Shown: positions 17,401 through 25,845, counted from the stretch's first letter. The stretch: 64,000 nt of DNA from Acidobacteriaceae bacterium (GCA_035944135.1 DASZBM010000002.1:682001-746000); one strand, 5' to 3'. Translations and numbers: made by a program. Notes: generated by a model not told the origin, from the sequence alone.

Positions 17401-18003
17401 ACCGTTCTCGGTGGGGAAGCTACCGCCGTTGCCTGAGCCGCCGGGTCCCTGCGTCCCGGGTGTTGCATGCACGCCACCGCTCGCGCCCTGCGATCCGTCA
17501 CTCACTGTTCCCGGCGCGAGTTGGCTCAGAGTGAAAACGTCGCGGTTAAACGACGGCGTGTGCTGAATGTCGTTCGAGCTGATGGTGGCGCCGATGTTCG
17601 ACGTCTCCGTATCGATCGCCGATATCGTGTCCGCCGAGACGTTCACCGTCGTAGACGTGTCGCCGAGATCGAGCGCAATGTTGATCGAGTTTGCTTGCTC
17701 CGGGATGATCGTGACGTTCTGCAGTACCTTCTGCTTGAACCCCGACGCGGAGGCCGTAATCGTAAAGTGATCCGGCGGCAACTGGCCGAAGTTGTAAATC
17801 CCTTCGCCATTGGTTGTTGCGGTCTGCGTTGCATTCGTCGCGGTGTCGCGAAGGGTGACCGTTGCGTTAGGGATCACAGCGCCCGTCGAGTCAGCGACCG
17901 TGCCCTGAATCGACGCTCTGAATTGTGCACGGGCCGTTACACCAGCCAGAGAGACCATGCCGGCGAGCAGGAAACCGCAGGCAGTCCGTACAGAAATTCG
18001 CAT
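14428..18003 (-). CDS. TonB-dependent receptor, Oar-like, with carboxypeptidase-regulatory-like domain
   Basis: About 1191 residues from an ATG at 18003 with GGAGG five bases upstream; an earlier in-frame ATG lacks such a site. Residues 1-27 are a signal peptide (ending ARAQ). Residues 30-110 form a carboxypeptidase regulatory-like beta domain (GTVADSTGAVIPNATV). A plug domain follows, then a long beta-barrel ending in an aromatic strand (LQARFSF). Acidobacteria have many such receptors, thought to import oligosaccharides. It heads the leftward GH39/GH39/GH144 set, so its cargo is probably the glycan these enzymes act on. A perfect palindrome 60 nt upstream, beside a divergent LacI gene, suggests repression until the sugar is present. 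Confidence 0.92.
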   Translation of the reverse strand: MRISVRTACGFLLAGMVSLAGVTARAQFRASIQGTVADSTGAVIPNATVTLRDTATNATQTATTNGEGIYNFGQLPPDHFTITASASGFKQKVLQNVTIIPEQANSINIALDLGDTSTTVNVSADTISAIDTETSNIGATISSNDIQHTPSFNRDVFTLSQLAPGTVSDGSQGASGGVHATPGTQGPGGSGNGGSFPTENGPQMNANGGQYESNGISIDGISTVSAVWGGTTVITPNEDSIDNVRIVTNDYDAEDGRFSGAQTMVTSKSGTNQLHGSLYIAIHRPGLNAYQPAIRTSNGTRVNSPVKDTQRYNQWGGSLGGPILKDRLFAFFAYETSPNSSTSTSNGWYETSAFRSAAPSGSIAAQYLSFAGSAPSGTIAASGDTCAAAGLQEGVNCKTIAGQGLDIGSPIKGSLGTQDTTATGTATTPGVGGGLDGVADVAYYTVSTPTTSNYQQYNGRLDYQAGQKDHLSFAIYWVPISSTFYNGGARAYNLFNHSQVNDAFSLIWNHTFGPTWLNEARANAAGWRWNELTSNPQSPIGLPADNISFFGPASGATITQFGPNIGSHLNQWTYGYRDIATKVIGAHTIKFGGEYTKLEYLNAPTGAPNFHFYNIWDFLNDAPYQENGGFNSVSGTPGAARNDERENMFGAFIQDAWKVKPNFTLNVGLRYSFFGALYAKQDNIPRVMFGAGTAAFTGLTVASGHNLWESPKTNLGPQFGFNWAPGSFNNKLVVRGGYGLNFNQEEIAITANIGNNPPTQNYVNYVWASPTNQGTNGADIIYGTSGNIHSLSGYPANPHAITGYNANGLPTAGNANVVILGNGYGHVPTIYVQHFSLESDYEVNKEIVASLGYQGSVGRHLINHMTPNAGAVVAGYALNPLIPNGGGDWWINEGMSNNNAMLVELKHPFVHHFSADAQFQWAKSMDTDGSGPYYEDPYFPENEGYSYGPSDFNVGKSFKLFGLWQPVIFHGSAGWAEKILGDWSLSGIFQVHTGYPYSPNYGIAQSLYCTSCGYTNIRPYYLGGGNKGDHSNNAFINGTNFPNNVVNPGVNGTVNGSSTIVQQSTTYFNTPNFANAMQAVSGNGSTLSPTVALPPTPGLLRNAFVGPSYRDIDASLSKGFGLPNTRLLGENAKLEIRADAFNLFNILNLDPGSVTNNVTSTGSAVTGGSPFGTDHTALGGRTITLQARFSF

Positions 18004-18062
18004 ATTGCCTCCAAAGGGGTACAGCATCGTCCGGCAATGGGAGCCCGGATCGTTCAGTTTCT

Positions 18063-18082
18063 TTAGGCAAACCTTTGCCTAA
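18063..18082. promoter_or_regulatory. perfect palindromic LacI-type operator
   Basis: TTAGGCAAA, CC, TTTGCCTAA: two 9-bp arms with perfect complementarity around a 2-bp centre. It lies between the divergent TonB receptor (start 18003) and the LacI family regulator. Size, symmetry and position are those expected of a LacI operator controlling both genes. Confidence 0.75.
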
Positions 18083-18174
18083 GACGACAGTGTTGTACGC
18101 GCTGCGGTGCTTGGATGTCAAGCCATTCGTTAGGGATGTCAGCTTTGCATTCCTTTTGTGGCAAACTTCGAACT

Positions 18175-19230
18175 GTGCCTCTGCCCAGTAAAGGCCGTGA
18201 TGCAAACCGGCCTGCAAGCCTCAAAATCATTGCCGAACACCTCGGCCTCTCCGTGGCCGCAATCTCTCGCGTGCTCAACGGAGCTCCGGCGGCTAAATCC
18301 ATTCCTAAGGCGACACAGGATCGCATCTTTGCGGCCGCCGAAGAGCTGAACTACCGCCCTAACGTGCTCGCGCGTAGCCTCCGCCGCGGTCGCTCCATGA
18401 TCATCGGCGTCCTCGTCCCGGAGGTTTCCGAAGGCTATGCGACCGCCGTCCTCGCGGGCATCGAGCAGGCACTCCTGCAGGCCGAATACTTCTATTTCCT
18501 AATTAGTCACCATCACCGCTCCGAACTCATCGAGCGGTCCCAAATCATGATGGTTGACCGCGCCGTCGACGGCATCATCGCTATCGACAGCCCGCTGACA
18601 AAACACCCGCATTTGCCGATGATTACCGTCTCCTGTCCGGACGAACACGAGGGCATCACCAACATTGTGCTCAACCACCGCCGTGCAGCAGAACTCGCCA
18701 TCGACCATCTTGTCGGATTGGGACATCGTGACATTGCGTTCATCAAGGGCCAGAGCTTCAGCTCGGACACCGAGCCCCGCTGGCAGGCCATCCGCCACGC
18801 CGCCGGACGCGCCAAGCTCAACGTCGATACCAACCTTGTCGCCCAACTGGAAGGCGATCAGCCTGGACATGAACCCGGGTATTTCGCGACGCAACGTCTG
18901 CTCGCCTCAAATGCGCGTTTCACCGCACTGTTCACCTTCAATGACGTCTCCGCCATTGGCGCAATCCGCGCACTACGCGAAGCGGGACTCCGCGTGCCGC
19001 AGGACGTCTCGGTCGTAGGCTTCGATGACGTGCAGTCCGCAGCCTTCCAAAATCCTGGCCTTACGACCGTACGGCAGCCACTTCGCACGATGGGGATACT
19101 CGCCGCGGAAGCCGTCGTACGCCGTATCGCCGCACCTGAAGAACACCCTGCGGCTAAACAGATCGTGGTCGACCCCGAACTGGTCGTTCGTGATTCGACC
19201 TGTACTCCGCCAAAACGGACGAGGCCCTAG
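18175..19230 (+). CDS. LacI family transcriptional regulator
   Basis: About 351 residues from a GTG at 18175. In-frame ATGs at 18115 and 18136 would add an unconserved leader of up to 20 residues; none has a good ribosome-binding site. The N-terminus has the LacI helix-turn-helix (SLKIIAEHLGLSVAAISRVL), hinge (YRPNVLARSL) and a periplasmic-binding-protein-like sensor domain ending near VVRDST. LacI proteins bind palindromes and respond to sugars. The adjacent perfect palindrome and the divergent glycan-uptake operon make that operon its likely target. Its TAG stop shares one base with the GTG start of the next gene. Confidence 0.92.
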   Translation: MPLPSKGRDANRPASLKIIAEHLGLSVAAISRVLNGAPAAKSIPKATQDRIFAAAEELNYRPNVLARSLRRGRSMIIGVLVPEVSEGYATAVLAGIEQALLQAEYFYFLISHHHRSELIERSQIMMVDRAVDGIIAIDSPLTKHPHLPMITVSCPDEHEGITNIVLNHRRAAELAIDHLVGLGHRDIAFIKGQSFSSDTEPRWQAIRHAAGRAKLNVDTNLVAQLEGDQPGHEPGYFATQRLLASNARFTALFTFNDVSAIGAIRALREAGLRVPQDVSVVGFDDVQSAAFQNPGLTTVRQPLRTMGILAAEAVVRRIAAPEEHPAAKQIVVDPELVVRDSTCTPPKRTRP

Positions 19231-19931
19231 TGTCACCGAAGATAGTGGCACCGAGGGTCGCCATCATCGCGGCACTTCCGCGCGAGATCTCAGGGCTAGT
19301 TCAGGGAATACCGCCTGAGTCTGAGCTGCGACGACGCGGCATCCATTTGCACCGCGCCCCCGGTGCAGTCATCGTCGCGGCGGGGATGGGATCTGCTCGC
19401 GTCACGGTGGCAGTCGAAGCCGCGCTTCAGGAGCAGTCCGGCGTGGAACTCCTGGTCTCGACTGGACTCGCCGGCGCGTGCTCACCCGAGATCGCTGCGG
19501 GCGAAGTGGTGGAGGCAAGTACCGTCATCGACGCGAAGACCGGCGAGCGGTTCGACTGTGACACGTCAGACTTGCGACGCGTGCTCGTCACAACCGAAGC
19601 GATTGCAGGCGTGCGTGAAAAGTCGCGTCTGCTCGCGACCTATAACGCGGCGCTGGTGGATATGGAGGCCGCGACCGTAGCGCGGCTCGCTGCCGCCAAA
19701 GGGTTGCGCTTTCGTGCCCTCAAGGGCATCTCCGACGCACACGACTTCGAGATGGAATCGCTGAGCCGCTTTGCTGACGCTCGCGGTCACTTCCGCACCG
19801 GAGCCTTCGCTCTGCACACGGCACTTCGTCCGGGCAGTTGGCAATCAGCGATGAGCCTGGGTCGTGAGAGCAACCGCGCACTTGCGAGGCTCTGGAGCAA
19901 TTTGCGTTCTCTGATTGCTGAAACGGAGTAA
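19230..19931 (+). CDS. phosphorylase/nucleosidase superfamily protein (HpnG-like candidate)
   Basis: A 233-residue member of the PNP/MTA-SAH nucleosidase fold. GMGSARV forms the phosphate/nucleoside loop, STGLAGACSPEIAAGEVV follows, then DMEAATVARLA with the substrate-binding Met-Glu, and KGISDAHD with the catalytic Asp. Hopanoid-associated members (HpnG) remove adenine from adenosylhopane. This window also carries hpnC, hpnD, hpnE and hpnJ, so that role is plausible, though those genes are 14-27 kb away. Alternatives are MTA/SAH nucleosidase or another nucleosidase. The GTG start overlaps the LacI stop by one base, so it is probably translated after it. Confidence 0.7.
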   Translation: MSPKIVAPRVAIIAALPREISGLVQGIPPESELRRRGIHLHRAPGAVIVAAGMGSARVTVAVEAALQEQSGVELLVSTGLAGACSPEIAAGEVVEASTVIDAKTGERFDCDTSDLRRVLVTTEAIAGVREKSRLLATYNAALVDMEAATVARLAAAKGLRFRALKGISDAHDFEMESLSRFADARGHFRTGAFALHTALRPGSWQSAMSLGRESNRALARLWSNLRSLIAETE

Positions 19932-19957
19932 GCGCAGCTTCCGATATCCTTGAATCA

Positions 19958-21049
19958 ATGAGTGAATCTCTACCAAAGACCATGCGGGCTGCGGTATATC
20001 GCGCACCCGACGATGTACGAACAGAGACGATACCAGTACCCGAGATAGGCCGAGGCGAGGTGCTGGTCAAGATCGATACCTGCGGAATCTGCGGGACAGA
20101 TCTCAAGAAAATTCATACCGGCTCCCATTCCGCGCCGCGCGTCTTCGGGCACGAGATGGCCGGCACGATCGCTTCTGTGGGAGAAGGCGTGCGTGGCTTC
20201 GCCGTCGGCGATCGCGTCATGGCCTTCCACCACATTCCATGCGGGCAATGCTTCTACTGCCGTAAGCAAACCTTCGCACAGTGCGAGCGCTACAAAAAAG
20301 TGGGCACAACGGCTGGCCTTGGGGAAGCTGCAGGCGGCGGCTTCGCTGAGTACATCCGCGTGATGGACTGGATTGTTGGGGACGGCAGCACGACCGCCGG
20401 CCTGGTGAAGATCCCCGATGACATTCCGTTCGAGCAGGCCGCATGGATTGAACCCGTAAACACCTGCTTCAAAGCCATCAAGCTGCTTAACCTCGAGCCG
20501 GATGAGACGGTTCTTGTCATCGGGCAGGGAAGCATCGGCATCCTGCTCGCGGCCCTTGCCGCGCAGACCGGGGCGACCGTGCTGACAAGCGACCTCTATC
20601 CGGAGCGCCATGCGATCGCGGCCCAATACGGCCTCAACCATCCTCTCGATGCTCGCGGCGATGTCGTCGCTGCTTGCAAAACAGCGACGGGTGGCCGGGG
20701 GGCGGATGTGGCGCTGGTGGCGGTGGGGGCGGATGCGCTGATTGGGGTGGCGATGCAGGCGATCCGGCCGGGGGGGCGGGTGATGCTGTTCGCCTCCACG
20801 CAGCATGGGACGGCGCCGTTCGATCCGGCGGCGGTGTGCATGGACGAGAAGACGCTGATGGGGTCTTATTCGGCCTCGGTGGCGATCCAGCAGGAGGGGA
20901 TTGACCTGGTGTTCGAGGGATATCGCTCGGGGAAGCTGGACCTGACGAAGCTCATCTCACACCGGTTCGGGCTGGAAGATGCGGCAGAAGCGGTTAGGCT
21001 AGCCTCGAATCCACAGCCGGATTCGATGAAGATTGTGTTGAAGCCCTAG
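19958..21049 (+). CDS. zinc-dependent MDR alcohol/polyol dehydrogenase, with an internal composition switch
   Basis: A 363-residue medium-chain dehydrogenase. Catalytic zinc ligands are C45 (GICGTD) and H65-E66 (FGHE). Structural zinc cysteines are C95, C98, C101 and C109. The NAD(P)-binding glycine motif lies near IGQGSIGILL. Relatives oxidise sugar alcohols or threonine. The reading frame is intact, yet codon usage changes at about base 20690 (residue 245). Before it, third positions are mixed with many C; after it they are overwhelmingly G (runs such as GTG GCG GTG GGG GCG). This suggests a recombination joint inside the gene. It ends just before a dispersed repeat. Confidence 0.88.
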   Translation: MSESLPKTMRAAVYRAPDDVRTETIPVPEIGRGEVLVKIDTCGICGTDLKKIHTGSHSAPRVFGHEMAGTIASVGEGVRGFAVGDRVMAFHHIPCGQCFYCRKQTFAQCERYKKVGTTAGLGEAAGGGFAEYIRVMDWIVGDGSTTAGLVKIPDDIPFEQAAWIEPVNTCFKAIKLLNLEPDETVLVIGQGSIGILLAALAAQTGATVLTSDLYPERHAIAAQYGLNHPLDARGDVVAACKTATGGRGADVALVAVGADALIGVAMQAIRPGGRVMLFASTQHGTAPFDPAAVCMDEKTLMGSYSASVAIQQEGIDLVFEGYRSGKLDLTKLISHRFGLEDAAEAVRLASNPQPDSMKIVLKP

Positions 21050-21205
21050 GGGTACCCCCCTCCCCCCTGTACTTTTTTGTGCAAAGTCTTCAATCGATTT
21101 CACTTAGCGCTGGACTTAAGGTGTCAGCTTCCTCTAAAGTATTGATTATAAAGGGATAGTCTTGCAAAGTCTTCATAAGAGATGACTTAGAATCACAAAA
21201 AAGAT
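21050..21205. repeat. dispersed intergenic repeat, copy B
   Basis: It occupies most of the 225-nt gap between the convergent dehydrogenase and glycogen phosphorylase genes. It has the same block order as 14220-14316: ACCCCCCTCCCC, then TTTTGTGCAAAGTCTTCAAT, then GGACTTAAG, then AAAGTATTGATTATAAAGGG. An extra TTGCAAAGTCTTCAT block follows. Nothing coding is visible here. Confidence 0.6.
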
Positions 21206-21274
21206 GGAATCCAACGATGCTGGGATTCTCCCTGGCCCCGTGGGGAAGGCGTTTGTCAAGCAGGCGGAGGCTGG

Positions 21275-23815
21275 TTAGCGCTGATCGGGGTGCGCCTCCG
21301 CGGTGGGCGCGACAGGCAATTTCCAGATGTCGGAGCAGTACTGGCGGATCGTGCGGTCGGAGGAGAACTTGCCGGAGCGTGCAGTGTTGAGAAGCGACAT
21401 GCGACTCCAGCGAGTGATGTCACCGAAGGCTGCGCCGGCTTCGGCCTGGGCGGCAGAGTAGGCGTCGAAGTCGGCGAGCACGAAGTAGCGATCGTTGTTC
21501 AACAGGTCATTGACCAGCGGCGCCAGGGTGTCTCGGTCTCCGTTGCTGAAGCGGCCGTCCAGGAGGCCGTCGAGAACTTCGCGGAGCAGAGGGCTGCGCT
21601 CGTAGAAGCTGCGGGGGTGATAACCGCCGTGGACGAGATCGGCGATCTGCGAGGCGGTGAGGCCGAAGAGGAAGAAGTTTTCTTCACCAGCCTCCTGGCG
21701 GATTTCGATGTTTGCGCCATCGAGTGTGCCGAGGGTGACCGAGCCGTTAATCATGAACTTCATGCAGCCGGTGCCGCTGGCCTCCAGGCCGGCCGTGGAG
21801 ATCTGCTCGGAGAGATCAGCGGTTGGGTAGATGCGCTGGCCGAGCGTGACGGAGTAGTTGGGCAGGAAGACGACTTTGAGGAGGCCGTTGACCTGGGGAT
21901 CGTGATTGATGAGGTCGGCGGCGGTGCAGACCAGTTTGATCATGAGCTTGGCCATGGTGTAACTGGGCGCGGCTTTGCCACCGAAGAGGAACGTTCGCGG
22001 CGTGAGGTTCTTCGCGGTGCCGTTCTTGATCTGGCAATAGAGCGAGAGGATGTGAAGCGCGTTGAGGTGCTGGCGCTTGTACTCGTGGATGCGTTTGACC
22101 TGGACGTCGAACATCGAGCAAGGGTCGATGGAGATGTCCATCGTTTCTTTGATGAAGGCGGCGAGGCGTCCTTTGGCGTCCTCCTGGGTGGAGCGCCAGC
22201 GGTGGAGGAAGTTCGTGTCGTTCGCGTAGGGCTCGAGGGCGCGCAGCTGGAAGAGATCCTTGTGCCAGGCTGTGCCGATGGTGTCGTTGATGAGGCCTGT
22301 GAGCTCGGGGTTGGAGAGCATGAGCCAGCGCCGTGGGGTGACGCCATTGGTCTTGTTGCTGAAGCGCGCGGGCCAGGCCTCGTAGAAGTCGCGGAGGGTG
22401 ACGGTCTCGAGGAGGTGGGTGTGGAGCTCGGCGACACCGTTGACGGCCTTGGAGCCGACGACGGCGAGGTGTGCCATCTGGACGTTGCGCTCGCCGTCTT
22501 CACCGATGATGCTCATGCGGCGCATGCGGGCGTCGTCGTTGGGGAAGCGCTGACGCATTTCGTCGAGGAAGCGCTGATTAATCTCGTAGATGATTTCGAG
22601 ATGTCGCGGCAGGAGATTGCCGAAGAGGTCGAGCGGCCAGCGCTCCAAGGCCTCCGGAAGGAGCGTGTGGTTGGTATAGCCGAAGGTGGCCTGCGTGACC
22701 TTCCAGGCATCGTCCCATCCCATGGCGTGATCGTCCATGAGCAGGCGCATGAGCTCGGCGATACCGATGGAGGGATGGGTATCGTTCAACTGCACGGTCC
22801 ACTTAGTGGAGAACTCCGTGAGCGGCTTGCCGAGCGAGAGATGAATGCCGACCATGTTCTGCAGCGAGCATGAAGTGAAGAAGAACTGCTGCATGAGGCG
22901 GAGGCGCTTGCCTTCGACGTTTTCGTCGGGCGGATAGAGAACCTTGCTGAGGGTTTCCCATTCGATTTTGTCGTGCACAGCACCGGCGTAGTCGCCGGCG
23001 TCGAAGACGCTGAGGTCGAAGTCGTCGACGGCCTGGGACTTCCAGAGGCGCAGGCGGCTGACCGTTCGCGTTCGGTAGCCTGGGATCGGCGTGTCGTAGG
23101 CGATGCCTTCGACTCTCTGTCCGGGAACCCAGCGGTGCCTGAGCAAGCCTTGATCGTCGGTGTAGGTCTCGGTGCGGCCGAAGAAACCGACTTCGACTGG
23201 CTGGGTTGAGGCAATCTCCCAGGGATTGCCGAACTGCAGCCATTTGTCGGATTTTTCGACCTGCCAGCCGTTTTCGATCTCCTGACGAAAGAGGCCGAAC
23301 TCGTAGCGCAGACCGTAGCCGATGACGGGAACGTCGAGTGTCGAGAGCGAGTCGAGAAAGCAGGCTGCGAGTCGGCCGAGACCGCCGTTGCCGAGGCCGG
23401 GCTCCGGTTCCTCGTTGGCGATTGCTTTGAGGTCGAGGTTGAGAGAGTGGAGCGCCTGCTCGGTATTGGAGGTGAGGCCGAGATTCAGGAGATCGTTTTC
23501 CAGGTGCGGACCGAGAAGGTATTCGGCGCTGAGGAAGGCGAGGACGCGAGCGTCCTTCGCACGATAGCCTTCGATGGTTTCGAGCCATCGATCCATGAGG
23601 CGATTGCGCACGACGGCAGCGAGGCCGAGATACTTCTCGAGCGTGGTGGAATGCTCGAGTGGACGGCCGACGGTGTGGATCATGTGATTTCTGAGCGAGA
23701 CCGCAATCTCCTCGGGCGAGGTGCCGGCGTGGTTCTCATTGCGCAATGTGTCCATTTGTTGCGGTTCGAGGTCCGAGGAGTGGGGCGGAGCTGGGTGCTG
23801 ATGCTGCAGCGGCAC
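21275..23815 (-). CDS. glgP: glycogen phosphorylase (alpha-glucan phosphorylase)
   Basis: An 846-residue, full-length GT35 enzyme that releases glucose 1-phosphate from glycogen or maltodextrin in the cytoplasm. The GTG start at 23815 follows GGAGG at a five-base spacing. Early segments GNGGLGRLAACFLDS and YGLRYEFG are diagnostic. The C-terminal pyridoxal-phosphate site is EASGTGCMKFMINGS followed by GTLDGANIEI; family consensus has SN where TGC is seen, but the lysine is kept. It is divergent from a secreted GH5 gene and convergent with the dehydrogenase. No other glycogen genes are in the window. Confidence 0.96.
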   Translation of the reverse strand: MPLQHQHPAPPHSSDLEPQQMDTLRNENHAGTSPEEIAVSLRNHMIHTVGRPLEHSTTLEKYLGLAAVVRNRLMDRWLETIEGYRAKDARVLAFLSAEYLLGPHLENDLLNLGLTSNTEQALHSLNLDLKAIANEEPEPGLGNGGLGRLAACFLDSLSTLDVPVIGYGLRYEFGLFRQEIENGWQVEKSDKWLQFGNPWEIASTQPVEVGFFGRTETYTDDQGLLRHRWVPGQRVEGIAYDTPIPGYRTRTVSRLRLWKSQAVDDFDLSVFDAGDYAGAVHDKIEWETLSKVLYPPDENVEGKRLRLMQQFFFTSCSLQNMVGIHLSLGKPLTEFSTKWTVQLNDTHPSIGIAELMRLLMDDHAMGWDDAWKVTQATFGYTNHTLLPEALERWPLDLFGNLLPRHLEIIYEINQRFLDEMRQRFPNDDARMRRMSIIGEDGERNVQMAHLAVVGSKAVNGVAELHTHLLETVTLRDFYEAWPARFSNKTNGVTPRRWLMLSNPELTGLINDTIGTAWHKDLFQLRALEPYANDTNFLHRWRSTQEDAKGRLAAFIKETMDISIDPCSMFDVQVKRIHEYKRQHLNALHILSLYCQIKNGTAKNLTPRTFLFGGKAAPSYTMAKLMIKLVCTAADLINHDPQVNGLLKVVFLPNYSVTLGQRIYPTADLSEQISTAGLEASGTGCMKFMINGSVTLGTLDGANIEIRQEAGEENFFLFGLTASQIADLVHGGYHPRSFYERSPLLREVLDGLLDGRFSNGDRDTLAPLVNDLLNNDRYFVLADFDAYSAAQAEAGAAFGDITRWSRMSLLNTARSGKFSSDRTIRQYCSDIWKLPVAPTAEAHPDQR

Positions 23816-23992
23816 GGTTGCCTCCAGAGGGTGAGTGAGCCTTCACCCCGATGCGTCCAAGGCGAATGATTACAGGGCGCAGAGTATCTTGCCACTGTTC
23901 TTTCGTGACTGGCGAATGGATGGAAGCATGGTTAGGTGAGGCCTGACTGGGGGGCACGTTACCAAGGGCGCCGGGACCTAGCCGAAAGAATG

Positions 23993-24022
23993 TTGACAGG
24001 ATGCGGGTTTGACCTCTAGGAT
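23993..24022 (+). promoter_or_regulatory. candidate sigma-70-type promoter for the GH5 gene
   Basis: TTGACA at 23993-23998, an 18-base spacer and TAGGAT at 24017-24022 lie about 115 nt before the GH5 start. They sit in the 323-nt gap with the divergent glycogen phosphorylase. The rest of the gap shows no gene. Confidence 0.45.
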
Positions 24023-24138
24023 TTTCGACGGTTTGGGGGACCGGTCTCTAACCGGCTGCTAAAAAGCGCAGGGCTCTGTGCCACTTGTCTGTACTTGCTG
24101 TTGAAGTGGGAACTCATCACAAGGAGACAGGTGAACGC

Positions 24139-25782
24139 ATGGTGCATCCAGAAGGAATGCTGAAGGGTCAGATTTTTAATAGACGGGTTGCCGGCCGCAC
24201 TGCATTGTGGGCTGTGATGGTTTTGAGCGCGGTGGTTTCGATGCTGCTTGTCTCGGTCATTGCAAAGGCGCAGCCGGCGGTACCTCTGCATACGGCGGGC
24301 CCGTACATAGTCGACAGCAATGGTTTCCGCGTACGGCTGAATGCGGTGAACTGGTATGGCGCGGAGGGCTCGGACTACGTGGTGATGGGGCTCGAGTCAC
24401 AGACGATCTCGGAGATTGTGAGCGAGATTAAAAGCCGCGGGTTCAATGCGGTGAGGCTGCCGTGGTCGAACGAGATGTATGAGAGCAACCCGGTGGTGGG
24501 GAGCTATTCGCTGACGGCGAACCCGAGTCTCGAAGGCGACAATGCGTTGACGATTTTTGATGCCGTGGTGAATGCGCTGACGAGCGCGGGGATCATGGTG
24601 ATCCTGGACAATCACACGAGCACGGCGATGTGGTGCTGCGGCAATGATGTGAATCAGCTCTGGTACAACAGCAGCTATCCGCAGACGAGCTGGATCAGCG
24701 ACTGGGAAGGGATGGCGACGCGGTACGCGAGCAATCCGATGGTGATTGGAGCGGACCTGCGCAACGAGCCGCGGATTTCCGCTGTGTGGGGCGGCGGCGG
24801 CGCGGATGACTGGCATGCCGCGGCACAGACGGGCGGCAATGCTGTGCTGGGTGTGAATTCGAACCTGCTGATTTTTGTGGAAGGCATCAGTTATGCCGGC
24901 GATTTGTCGGGTGTGGCGAGTACGCCGGTGACGCTGAATACGGCGAACAGGCTGGTGTATGAGGCGCACGATTATGGCTACTGGTACTCGGGGCTGACGG
25001 GATACAGCGACTGGTACAACACGATCAATCCGAAGTGGGGCTACCTGGTGACGGGAAAGAGTCCGGTACCGCTGTGGATTGGTGAGTTCGGCACGTGCGA
25101 CACGGCGAGCACGTGTGTGAGCAGCACAAATAATGCAGACCTGGGATATTGGTTCGGGTTCATTCACCAGTTCCTGTGGGAGTACAGCGTGGACTGGTCG
25201 TACTGGGCATTCAATGGGACGACGGAGACCGGTCACGGGAGCGGGTTTGGAACGGCGGAGACGTACGGGATCATGAACACGTCGTGGAGCGGCGATGCGC
25301 TGCCCGCGCTGACCTCGAACCTGCAGAGCCTGATTACGAGCGGAGGAGGCCCGGCGACGGGAACGTATGAGCTGAGCAATGTGAACAGCGCCCTGGCGAT
25401 GGAGGTGAATGGGTGGTCGACCGCGAATGGCGGCATTGTGGATCAGTACACGTGGGGCGGCAGCCAGGCGAATCAGGAATGGGTGCTGTCATACCTGAAC
25501 AACGGGCTGTATCAGCTGACGAATGTGAATAGCAGCAAGGTGCTGGATGCGGTGAATCACGGGACGACGAATGGAACGAAGCTACAGCAGTGGTCGAACC
25601 TGAGCGGAAGTAACCAGGAGTACATCGTGACGCACACGGCAGATGGGAATTACCGGCTGGTGAATTCGAACAGTGGGTTGTGCGTGGAGGTGCCGGGGTT
25701 CTCGAAGAGCAATGGCACGCAACTGGACACCTGGGGATGCAATGCAGGGACGAACCAGGAGTGGGTGCTGACGTCGCGATAG
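24139..25782 (+). CDS. secreted GH5 family glycoside hydrolase with C-terminal ricin-type lectin domain
   Basis: About 547 residues from the ATG at 24139, with AAGGAG upstream; a longer frame from a TTG at 24085 is possible. Residues 17-44 form a signal/anchor segment. Residues 45-400 are a GH5 barrel with acid/base E210 (LRNEPR) and nucleophile E316 (WIGEFG). Residues from about 418 form a ricin-B beta-trefoil with three repeats marked by NQEWVL, NQEYIV and NQEWVL, which would bind carbohydrate. GH5 enzymes act on beta-1,4-glucans, mannans and related chains; the subfamily is not clear. A strong intrinsic terminator follows. Confidence 0.9.
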   Translation: MVHPEGMLKGQIFNRRVAGRTALWAVMVLSAVVSMLLVSVIAKAQPAVPLHTAGPYIVDSNGFRVRLNAVNWYGAEGSDYVVMGLESQTISEIVSEIKSRGFNAVRLPWSNEMYESNPVVGSYSLTANPSLEGDNALTIFDAVVNALTSAGIMVILDNHTSTAMWCCGNDVNQLWYNSSYPQTSWISDWEGMATRYASNPMVIGADLRNEPRISAVWGGGGADDWHAAAQTGGNAVLGVNSNLLIFVEGISYAGDLSGVASTPVTLNTANRLVYEAHDYGYWYSGLTGYSDWYNTINPKWGYLVTGKSPVPLWIGEFGTCDTASTCVSSTNNADLGYWFGFIHQFLWEYSVDWSYWAFNGTTETGHGSGFGTAETYGIMNTSWSGDALPALTSNLQSLITSGGGPATGTYELSNVNSALAMEVNGWSTANGGIVDQYTWGGSQANQEWVLSYLNNGLYQLTNVNSSKVLDAVNHGTTNGTKLQQWSNLSGSNQEYIVTHTADGNYRLVNSNSGLCVEVPGFSKSNGTQLDTWGCNAGTNQEWVLTSR

Positions 25783-25805
25783 TTGGATCGGATGCGTAGG
25801 ATTTT

Positions 25806-25845
25806 GCGGTGCTCTGTTTGTCCTCCCCCAGAGCACCGCTTTTTC
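25806..25845 (+). terminator. rho-independent terminator after the GH5 gene
   Basis: GCGGTGCTCT and AGAGCACCGC form a perfect 10-bp stem around a 14-base loop, followed by TTTTTC. It starts 24 nt after the GH5 stop. Confidence 0.85.

Noticed and set aside
21290-22873. 527-codon plus-strand frame opposite glycogen phosphorylase
   Set aside because: GC-rich antisense shadow, Glu/Val/Gly-rich, while the minus strand encodes a complete GlgP.
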